NCBI RefSeq assembly: GCF_002968015.1
Contig: NZ_PUIP01000013.1
Location: 124,001-188,000 of the forward strand
Direction: 5' to 3'
Length of the DNA stretch: 64,000 bases
From: Massilia phosphatilytica
Lineage (GTDB): Bacteria > Pseudomonadota > Gammaproteobacteria > Burkholderiales > Burkholderiaceae_D
A model generated the notes under the pieces. The model was given only the letters and a program-made list of their open reading frames with translations, searched no databases and was not told the origin of the DNA. The position numbers were made by a program, and so were the translations under genes. Of the stretch, positions 25,561 through 32,259 are shown piece by piece. Numbering within the stretch: position 1 is the first letter of the stretch; every line of letters starts with the position of its first letter.

Positions 25561-25963
25561 GATTATTCGTCGGATGGAGCTTGGCCCTCGGAAAATCTTG
25601 CGAGATTCGATCGGTCGGCTCCAGCCGGCAGTCGTCGAGCGCAGGATCGACGGCGTCGACCGGCCCATACCACTGGTAGACGCCCACGAATCCGCCGGTG
25701 CGGAGAATCCAGACTTTCTTCGTGCTGCGATCCATGACGATCGTGTGGTGGAAGCCATCGGCAACCACGCTGCCCGCGTCAGGCATGCGCACGCGAACGT
25801 ACGGTCCGCCGTGTGTCGTGTCGGGCGCTGCGGATTCGGGGACCGCGGTGCTGAAACCCGCGAACGAGATGCCGTAGCGTGTCGCCAGGGAGTCGGACAG
25901 TGGGCAGGCAAGGGCCTGTGTCGACGACAGGCCGATGGCGGCGGCCAAAACGAGGTTCTTCAT
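25553..25963 (-). CDS. Hypothetical exported protein, 136 residues
   Basis: This 136-residue protein has a Sec signal (MKNLVLAAAIGLSS then ALA, cleavage near residue 19). The mature part has two Cys, HHTIVMDRSTKKVWILRTGG and VYQWYGPVDAVDPALDDC, suggesting a small disulphide-bonded periplasmic domain. It overlaps the next gene by 8 bp. The function is not recognised. Confidence 0.6.
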   Translation of the reverse strand: MKNLVLAAAIGLSSTQALACPLSDSLATRYGISFAGFSTAVPESAAPDTTHGGPYVRVRMPDAGSVVADGFHHTIVMDRSTKKVWILRTGGFVGVYQWYGPVDAVDPALDDCRLEPTDRISQDFPRAKLHPTNNHG

Positions 25964-26060
25964 TGCGGTATCCAGTCGCTGCGTTCGCTCCCAACGGGGG
26001 AGCAGGCCAACGATAGCAGTTTTGCTCCGCTGAAAGTGCGCACAATCTCACCGCGATCTG

Positions 26061-26498
26061 TCACTCGGCGGTCGCCGGCACATAGCGGACGTAGCCCGCG
26101 ATGTCGGGCCCGCTGCCGGCGGGCCTGTCGCAAGGGTGGCTGCGCCCTTCGTTGACCGGCACTTCGGGGAAATCGAATGGACTTATCCCGTCCAGGCAAG
26201 CGGCGTTGACGCCATATTCGCCGGGATTGGAGCGGCGCTGATGATGCGTGTAGATCCCGCAGGTCGAGCAGAAATAATGCTTCGCCTGCATGGTATTGAA
26301 TTGATAGAGCGTGAGCGATTCCTCGCCCGCGGTGATCTCGAGGTCCCCGACCGCGGCCGTTACGGCAACCGCACCCCGCATGCGACAATAGGAACAATTG
26401 CATCGTCGCGCGGAGCCGAGTCCGCCCGTCAACCGGACCTGAAATCGTACTGCCCCGCAATGGCACGAGGCGTTAAATTGCGTCTGATCGCTGCTCAT
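26061..26498 (-). CDS. GFA-family (glutathione-dependent formaldehyde-activating-like) protein
   Basis: This 145-residue protein has the zinc-binding pattern of the GFA/CENP-V family: CHCGAV at residues 12-17, CNCSYC near 33 and CSTCGIYTHH near 77. The family includes the proposed formaldehyde-glutathione synthase but most members have no proven activity. It is a monocistronic gene with GGAGACC before the ATG. It is divergent from the beta-lactamase-fold lipoprotein. Confidence 0.9.
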   Translation of the reverse strand: MSSDQTQFNASCHCGAVRFQVRLTGGLGSARRCNCSYCRMRGAVAVTAAVGDLEITAGEESLTLYQFNTMQAKHYFCSTCGIYTHHQRRSNPGEYGVNAACLDGISPFDFPEVPVNEGRSHPCDRPAGSGPDIAGYVRYVPATAE

Positions 26499-26576
26499 GA
26501 GGTCTCCTTCCGCATCGCTGTATTCGGCACGACATCAAGTCTACAATGAACGGCATCGCTACCGGAGGGTCTGCCC

Positions 26577-27734
26577 ATGCACGCCTACGTCAAACGATGT
26601 GCCTTGTTCGCCTGTTCGTTGCTGGTCGCGTGCGCGGGGAACAGGGCCGGCTCGACCCTGGACGACTATGTCACGCAAGGCATGGCACGGACCCGGGCCC
26701 AGGGCCTGACCATTGCCATCATCGACGAGGGCAAGGTGACGCGGGTCGGCACGTGGGGCAAGCGCAACGACAGGGGAGAGCCGCTGACGCCGGACACCGT
26801 GATGTATGGCGCCTCCCTGACCAAGGCCGTGTTCGCGTACACGGTGATACAGCTGGTGGAAGAGGGCAAGCTGGAGCTCGATACGTCGATCGCCGCCTAC
26901 TTGCCCAAGCCATTGCCCGACTACACCGGCGAAGCGAGGAAGTATGCGGCTTGGGAAGGCCTCGCGGGCGACGAGCGGTGGCGCAAGCTCACGCCACGCA
27001 TCCTGCTCACGCATAGCGCCGGCTTTGCCAATTTCGGTTTCCTCGAACCGGACGGCAAGCTCAAGTTCCACTTCGATCCCGGTACGCGCTACGCGTATTC
27101 CGGCGACGGCATGATCCTTCTGCAATTCGTGATCGAGCGTGGCCTTGGCCTGGACCTGGGCCGGGAAATGCAGACACGCGTGTTCGACCGGTTCGGCATG
27201 AAGAACACGAGCATGACCTGGCGCCCGGATTTTGGCGCCAACCTGGCCGACGGCTGGAAGGAAGATGGCAGCGTCGAGCCGCACGACGAGCGCAGCAAGA
27301 CGAGAGCCGCCGGTTCGATGGATACGACCATCACCGATTTCGCCCGGTTCGCGGCGGCCTATGTGCGCGGCGACGGCTTGGCGCCTGCCTCGCGCCGCGA
27401 ACTCACGCGGGCCCAGTTGCCGATTCAGACGGTGTCGCAGTTTCCCTCGCTGCAGCCACCCGCCCCACCGGCGCAGCGGCACCCGAACCTCGCTGCGGGA
27501 CTGGGTGTCGTCACCTTCACCGGCCCGCAAGGTCCCGGCTTTCAGAAGGGCGGCCACAACGATTCGACAGGCAATACGTGGGTGTGCCTCGAGAAACGCA
27601 AGCGCTGTGTCGTCATCCTGTCGAACGACGTCCGTGCCGAGTCCTTGTTTCCCGGGATCGTGAACATCGTTCTTGGCGACACCGGCATGCCGTGGCGCTG
27701 GGAATATGGCGCTTCGAGCTGGGCGACGCCATAG
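26577..27734 (+). CDS. Serine hydrolase, class C beta-lactamase fold, lipoprotein
   Basis: This 385-residue protein has a lipoprotein signal (LLVAC, lipobox Cys near residue 20), so it is probably anchored to a membrane. The SxxK catalytic motif is SLTK near residue 80, and the second motif is Tyr-Ser-Gly (YAYSGDG) near residue 177. The third motif, usually HxG or KTG, may be KGGHND near 324. It resembles esterase/DD-peptidase members of the beta-lactamase superfamily (Pfam Beta-lactamase), not a classic resistance enzyme. CGGAGGG precedes the ATG. Confidence 0.86.
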   Translation: MHAYVKRCALFACSLLVACAGNRAGSTLDDYVTQGMARTRAQGLTIAIIDEGKVTRVGTWGKRNDRGEPLTPDTVMYGASLTKAVFAYTVIQLVEEGKLELDTSIAAYLPKPLPDYTGEARKYAAWEGLAGDERWRKLTPRILLTHSAGFANFGFLEPDGKLKFHFDPGTRYAYSGDGMILLQFVIERGLGLDLGREMQTRVFDRFGMKNTSMTWRPDFGANLADGWKEDGSVEPHDERSKTRAAGSMDTTITDFARFAAAYVRGDGLAPASRRELTRAQLPIQTVSQFPSLQPPAPPAQRHPNLAAGLGVVTFTGPQGPGFQKGGHNDSTGNTWVCLEKRKRCVVILSNDVRAESLFPGIVNIVLGDTGMPWRWEYGASSWATP

Positions 27735-27765
27735 TCAAAGCATTTCAGCAATGCGGTTTGCCGAG

Positions 27766-28239
27766 TCATCGTCGCTCGACAAGAACGAGATCGTCGTACG
27801 TTCCGAACGCGGGCCAGACCGCATCATTTATCGTGGGATCGAACGTCGATGTCGCGGACTCGACGCGATGCGGCTTGAAAAACTCACGCCGGATTTGCAC
27901 GACGCCCGTTTGATCGAACGTGTAGGTGATGCCAACGGCGACCTGATCGGTGTCGGTGTCGAATTCCCGATGAACGGCCATGGTAAGAAACAGCTTTCCT
28001 GCTTCGACTTCCTTGAACGCGTATGTCAGCGACTCGCGCAGCAGGCTGTCGAGAAAACCCACGACGACGACTTTGTCGGCGACGTTCACGAAACAACAAG
28101 GCTGTTCCGCGCTGCCGACGAGCGCCGTGTAGGTTTGCCGGTTCCGATGCGCAGTCTCGGCCTTCTCGTGCGACCAAAGCTCGGTCGCTTTTTTCTTCGC
28201 ACGAAACCAACTCTTGCAGTAATAGACTGGTTGCTTCAC
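27766..28239 (-). CDS. Hypothetical protein at the end of the T6SS effector operon (candidate immunity)
   Basis: This 157-residue soluble protein has a GTG start one base after the TPR gene stop. Blocks such as YCKSWFRAKKKATELWSHEK, FVNVADKVVVVGFLD and AVHREFDTDTDQV suggest an alpha/beta fold with no signal peptide. It resembles hypothetical proteins I associate with Rhs/T6SS loci, but I cannot name a family. The position at the end of a vgrG-effector-immunity operon makes an immunity or accessory role likely. Confidence 0.55.
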   Translation of the reverse strand: MKQPVYYCKSWFRAKKKATELWSHEKAETAHRNRQTYTALVGSAEQPCCFVNVADKVVVVGFLDSLLRESLTYAFKEVEAGKLFLTMAVHREFDTDTDQVAVGITYTFDQTGVVQIRREFFKPHRVESATSTFDPTINDAVWPAFGTYDDLVLVERR

Positions 28240-28240
28240 G

Positions 28241-28687
28241 TCACAAAGAGAGGATCGATTCGAGAAACGCCAGATACTTGGGATCGTCTTCCATGAAAAT
28301 GTCGATTCCTCCGCCCATGTACGCTCGCGTCAACTCGTCGGCCGCTTTGTCGAAGTTATTCTGCTCAAAGTAGAGCTGCCCAAGGCGCAGGTGAATATAC
28401 GGGTTCCCAAGTCCCTTGGGGCATTGCACAGCGTTGTAAAAACACTTGAATGCCTTGTCGACGTCCTGCGAGCGGAAATGCACATCGCCGAGTGCGACAT
28501 AAATCCACGTTGCCGCTTCCCACTGCCTGGACTCGCCAGGCAGCAATTTCAATGCAGCGATATATTTTTGTCTGGCGTCGTCCGGCCTGCCGGCGGACGC
28601 CAGCGCATCGCCTTCCCTGCACAGATCGGCGATCTGTTCATGCACCGTGGCGGTCCGCTTCTTCGAGAAAAATGCCGACCCACGCAT
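28241..28687 (-). CDS. Tetratricopeptide-like protein (candidate immunity or accessory)
   Basis: This 148-residue all-helical protein has at least two TPR-like repeats: AGRPDDARQKYIAALKLLP, then ALGDVHFRSQDVDKAFKCF, and a weaker third in HLRLGQLYFEQNNFDKAADE. It overlaps the SUKH gene by 50 bp and ends 1 bp before the next gene, so it is part of the operon. Short TPR proteins are frequent in toxin-immunity arrays. Confidence 0.7.
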   Translation of the reverse strand: MRGSAFFSKKRTATVHEQIADLCREGDALASAGRPDDARQKYIAALKLLPGESRQWEAATWIYVALGDVHFRSQDVDKAFKCFYNAVQCPKGLGNPYIHLRLGQLYFEQNNFDKAADELTRAYMGGGIDIFMEDDPKYLAFLESILSL

Positions 28688-29588
28688 CCAGCACGCCCCA
28701 GAAATCGACAGGCTCCGGATTCTCGGGATCTTCGTGCCACCAGATGACGCCCGTGGCTTTACCGGGACCCGCGCAATTCAGGCACAGATAATCGCCCGCA
28801 CCGTTGTGAAACACGGCCACGGTCCTGGAGATATCGATGGGCAGGCGGCGAGCGGTTTCGTCGTCGATGTCGAATTTGTCGTCGGACAGGAATACCCAAT
28901 CCTCGACCGGCAACGGACCCATCGAATTCGCCGGCAGGAACGTCCAGCCATCGTGCAATTGCGTGTAGAAGTCGCGGAACTTGGCGGGCACCCGGTCCCA
29001 GATCGGACGGAGGCGTTCCGGCACTTCAGTGATCGGCGCGCGGCCGCGGAAAAAGTTCAGGTCGTTTCCGCCGACGGTGTACAGATACAGCAGGGACAAT
29101 GCCCCGTCCTGCTCGCGCAATACATAAAGCCTTTTCAGCATCGTCCGCAGGAAATCCTGGACGCTGGGCCACTCTGCGGCAAAATCGCTCCATTCCGTGA
29201 GCAGCGCCAATCTGCGGCCATGGTCCTGCTCGTCGATGAAGCGTAGCCATTGAACGGGAACGGCTGGGGTCGCTCCCGCACGCTGGCACAAGCGTTCATC
29301 TTGAGTCATCAAGCGACGAAGCTCGGTCAGGAAATGGTTAAAATCGCTGTCGACCGGCTTGTCGTTGCATTGCAGTTTACTTAAAACCTCCGCAAAATCC
29401 GCGAAATCTGCGGTGGCGAGCTCATCTGCGCAGATCATGCTCATGCCGAAACGGTCGACGGTTTCAAGAAGACGACTTGCTGCTGGCGAGCTTTTTCTTT
29501 GCGCTCTCAATGCCTCGACGATACGCAAAAAGTCGACCGTTCGGACGTCGACAGAGGTTGTTGAGCTAAGCAGGATAGTGCCAGACAT
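28638..29588 (-). CDS. SUKH (SMI1/KNR4)-like immunity protein with long N-terminus
   Basis: This protein has 316 residues. The C-terminal 160 residues read as a SUKH domain: VPAKFRDFYTQLHDGWTFLP, then VAVFHNGAGDYLCLNCAG with the family GxGDYLCL pattern, and GVIWWHEDPE. The first 150 residues are helical and not recognised. It has no signal peptide. SUKH proteins are typical immunity proteins against diverse toxins. It starts 23 bp after the first immunity gene ends. The cognate toxin is not evident here. Confidence 0.75.
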   Translation of the reverse strand: MSGTILLSSTTSVDVRTVDFLRIVEALRAQRKSSPAASRLLETVDRFGMSMICADELATADFADFAEVLSKLQCNDKPVDSDFNHFLTELRRLMTQDERLCQRAGATPAVPVQWLRFIDEQDHGRRLALLTEWSDFAAEWPSVQDFLRTMLKRLYVLREQDGALSLLYLYTVGGNDLNFFRGRAPITEVPERLRPIWDRVPAKFRDFYTQLHDGWTFLPANSMGPLPVEDWVFLSDDKFDIDDETARRLPIDISRTVAVFHNGAGDYLCLNCAGPGKATGVIWWHEDPENPEPVDFWGVLDAWVGIFLEEADRHGA

Positions 29589-29611
29589 TTTGGCCAGCGA
29601 AGTAAAAATGC

Positions 29612-30199
29612 TTAACCGTTGAATGAATTATCCGTTTTCTTGCCGCGCTCAATCAGTTCATGCAACAGGTCCTTGCCGCCCACCATCCAGAATTTTGCGT
29701 AGTCCGGGAATACATCCGCTGGATACGTGTTGGCAAAGTCCGCAAATTCGCCTTGCCACCCGTCCGGAACAAACCGCTCCAGGCGCGGCCCGTCCTGATA
29801 AAACCCAGCGAAACGTTTGCTGTCGAAGTCTGCAAACGCAATCGGAAACAGGAATTCCACATCCCACCACGACTGAGCGGAAGGAAATCGATTGACGAGT
29901 TCCTTCCGCAAGAAGTCCAGTTCAATGCGGTGCACGCCGGGCATCTGCAGGAATTGTTCGATATTATCTTGATCCAAAATTGCAATCCCCGATCTTTGTC
30001 GAGCCATGATATGAATGTCGGGAACCGCATGCCCTGCAGCAACGAACTCCTCACGCCATTTATTCCAGTCGAGTATCCAGTTTTCGCGATCCGACAAGCA
30101 ATACTGTATCTGCCCCTTGTGCCGCACGACAGCCAGCACGTTTTGGGGTTCCAGCAGTTCTGGTTCTGCCGGGCCTAGTTGTTCTTCAAGTGTCGTCAT
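29612..30199 (-). CDS. Immunity protein for the prePAAR effector (predicted)
   Basis: This 195-residue soluble protein has aromatic-rich blocks (LDWNKWREEF, WWDVEFLFPIAFADF, DYAKFWMVGG). Its ATG overlaps the effector stop by ATGA, the classic toxin-immunity arrangement. No family name can be given. The longer upstream frame lacks a ribosome site and runs into the effector gene, so the ATG at 30199 is used. Confidence 0.65.
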   Translation of the reverse strand: MTTLEEQLGPAEPELLEPQNVLAVVRHKGQIQYCLSDRENWILDWNKWREEFVAAGHAVPDIHIMARQRSGIAILDQDNIEQFLQMPGVHRIELDFLRKELVNRFPSAQSWWDVEFLFPIAFADFDSKRFAGFYQDGPRLERFVPDGWQGEFADFANTYPADVFPDYAKFWMVGGKDLLHELIERGKKTDNSFNG

Positions 30200-31416
30200 T
30201 GTACTTTTCCTGATCCCGGAACCGCGTTTTCCTCCAGCCATTTAGCCCACACCGACGGAAGCTCGTACGAGCGTCCCGGCGTTGTCGGATCCACGATTTT
30301 GGGCGCCAAGCCGCCCTGATTCAAAGGATTGCTGCGGTAGCCTGCCTGGGGGATCGCGTTCTCTTGTATAAAGGTGTCCATCCACGGGGGTATTTCGAAT
30401 GATACTATCGAACTGCCCGGCCGGAGTGTCTTGAAATAGGCCGCGTGGGCGGGGTCGCCGATACTGATGTTGAGCGTCGTGTTCTGGATGCTCGGATTGC
30501 CATCGGCGTCGATCGATATGATATTACGGCTGGCGCGCGGTGGCGTGCCTCCTTGTACACGGAACACCGTCGCGTTTTCGTTGGTGGGAACTGTTTCGGT
30601 CGTGCCTGCCTCTACGGGGCGCGCCGGCACCGGTTCTGCAACGCCCGTTCCGACGACGGGCGGGGCTTCCGGCGGTGGCCCACCTCGCGCAAACTCCCAC
30701 GCCCCCGGCGCCGCTTTCGCACCGAGATAACCACCGAGGAAGCTGCCCGCGATCGCCGACCACTTCTGGCCATCGCTGCCTTCGCCGAACATCTTGCCGC
30801 CGACCCATCCGCCGCCGATCCCGCCCGCGTACGCGCCGATCAGGCCGCCCACCGCGATCACGGGCCCGGCGAGGACGATCGCCGAGCCGACACCCACGAC
30901 CAGCAGCGACGCATGCACCCAGCCCGGCACGAGGTTCTCCGGATTGATCGTGTCGGTCTGCGCCGTGCCGCCGCCGATGTAGACGTTGCCCGAACCCTTG
31001 GTGATCACGGCACTGCAGCCGGTCTTGTCGTCCACCCGCGCCGCCGGCATACCGTTGATGTAGACCTGGCCGCTGCCCGTCGCGATCGGTATCGGTCCGG
31101 GGTGCTTGGAGCACGCGACCATGTCCACGTGCGCGCGCGCGGCGCGCAGGCCGTTGACGAAGACGTTGGACGAGCCGGTGGTGGCGATGGCGCCCGTGAC
31201 CTCCTTGCCCGCGAAGCTCATCGTGCTCATCGCTTCGCCCAGGCCTGCGCCCATCGCGGCGCCCGCGCCGACGACGGCCACCGCCGCCAGCCCGCCGGTA
31301 CCCACGATCGCCACGCCGGCCACCGCGATGGCCGCGCCGATGAGCAGGCCTTTCAGGAGCCAGCTCATGGTCGGGCTGTGCCCGATCGGGTCTCCCAGCC
31401 GTGCCGCCGCCGGCAT
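30196..31416 (-). CDS. T6SS effector: prePAAR-TM-PAAR-TM with ADP-ribosyltransferase-like C-terminus
   Basis: This 406-residue protein starts with the prePAAR motif AARLGDPIGHS (residues 4-14), followed by hydrophobic helices at 18-58, a PAAR domain at about 70-155 (SSNVFVNGLRAARAHVDMV, GSGQVYINGMPAARVDD, GSGNVYIGGG) and a second hydrophobic pair at 167-207. A Pro-rich linker (245-275) leads to the toxin domain from 280. The toxin shows VFRVQGG (Arg286), LNISIGD (Ser318) and VSFEIP (Glu341), in the order of an R-S-E ADP-ribosyltransferase. This assignment is inferred; a TreTu-like family member is my best guess. The Eag chaperone gene directly precedes it and the immunity gene overlaps its end. 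Confidence 0.78.
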   Translation of the reverse strand: MPAAARLGDPIGHSPTMSWLLKGLLIGAAIAVAGVAIVGTGGLAAVAVVGAGAAMGAGLGEAMSTMSFAGKEVTGAIATTGSSNVFVNGLRAARAHVDMVACSKHPGPIPIATGSGQVYINGMPAARVDDKTGCSAVITKGSGNVYIGGGTAQTDTINPENLVPGWVHASLLVVGVGSAIVLAGPVIAVGGLIGAYAGGIGGGWVGGKMFGEGSDGQKWSAIAGSFLGGYLGAKAAPGAWEFARGGPPPEAPPVVGTGVAEPVPARPVEAGTTETVPTNENATVFRVQGGTPPRASRNIISIDADGNPSIQNTTLNISIGDPAHAAYFKTLRPGSSIVSFEIPPWMDTFIQENAIPQAGYRSNPLNQGGLAPKIVDPTTPGRSYELPSVWAKWLEENAVPGSGKVQ

Positions 31417-32259
31417 CTAGCGCTCCGTTACCTGATCGAGATGCGCGCGCACCTCCGTCAGACTGTAGAACGGCACGGACGATGAACTGGCCTGGATGTA
31501 CTGGGCCAGGTGCAGGCGCTCCGCGAGCGCCGGTCCATGCGGTTCCGCCGGGCGTTCGAGCGTGACCGTGCCGGATGGGCGCAGCAGCGACAGGCCGCCG
31601 CTCGCGCGTGTCACGTGCGCGCGCAGGCGCGTGCCGTCGGCGTCATAGAATTCCCAGTGGTTCTCGTTGACGTCGCTGGCCGACAGCTTGCTGCCCGCCT
31701 CGTACTTGTCGGCGAATACGTGCAAGGTCTTGCGCGGCTCGGACAGGGCGAAGATCGTCGCCAGGGCGGGCGCGGGTGCGCCGGCGGTGCCGTCCTGCGC
31801 CTGCGCCAGTGGACGGCGCAGCTTGATGCTGTCGACGATCCCGTCAAACGCGGCGTTCCACTCGTCGCTGAACTCGCGCAGGCACGTGGCCGCCATCAGC
31901 ATGGCCTCGATCGTGCCGGGCTTGCTGCCCGCGACCAGCGTGATGACCTGGCGCTGGTGCATGAAGCCCGCCTCGTTGCGCCAGCTGTAGGCCAGTTCCA
32001 GCGCGGGCGCGCCGTCGACGCTGCGGTCCGTCATTGCCTTCAGCTGGAAGCGGGGCAGGGCCCGCGTCAGCTCTTTGACAAGGCGGTCGCCGAACTGGTC
32101 CAGGCTTTCCTCGGGCTTGACGTCCGCATGGGAGACGACGACGTTGAACTCGCTCGGACCGTCGTCGCGCAGGGTGAACATGTGCATCGTCTTGTCCTTC
32201 AACTGCGCGGGCAGTTCGAAGGTGGCGTGGTTGGCGTGGTACATGGCGCGCTCGCTCAT
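31417..32259 (-). CDS. Eag (DUF1795/DcrB-domain) effector chaperone with C-terminal extension
   Basis: The protein has 280 residues. The N-terminal 145 residues match the DUF1795 fold used by Eag chaperones (FELPAQLKDKTMHMFTL, SLDQFGDRLVKEL, FMHQRQVITLVAGSKPG). These bind the prePAAR and transmembrane helices of an effector and load it on VgrG. Residues 150-280 are extra and unrecognised (LHVFADKYEAGSKL, NENHWEFYDADGT). The ATG overlaps the vgrG stop by ATGA, and the stop abuts the effector start. This context fixes the role better than the sequence does. Confidence 0.78.
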   Translation of the reverse strand: MSERAMYHANHATFELPAQLKDKTMHMFTLRDDGPSEFNVVVSHADVKPEESLDQFGDRLVKELTRALPRFQLKAMTDRSVDGAPALELAYSWRNEAGFMHQRQVITLVAGSKPGTIEAMLMAATCLREFSDEWNAAFDGIVDSIKLRRPLAQAQDGTAGAPAPALATIFALSEPRKTLHVFADKYEAGSKLSASDVNENHWEFYDADGTRLRAHVTRASGGLSLLRPSGTVTLERPAEPHGPALAERLHLAQYIQASSSSVPFYSLTEVRAHLDQVTER

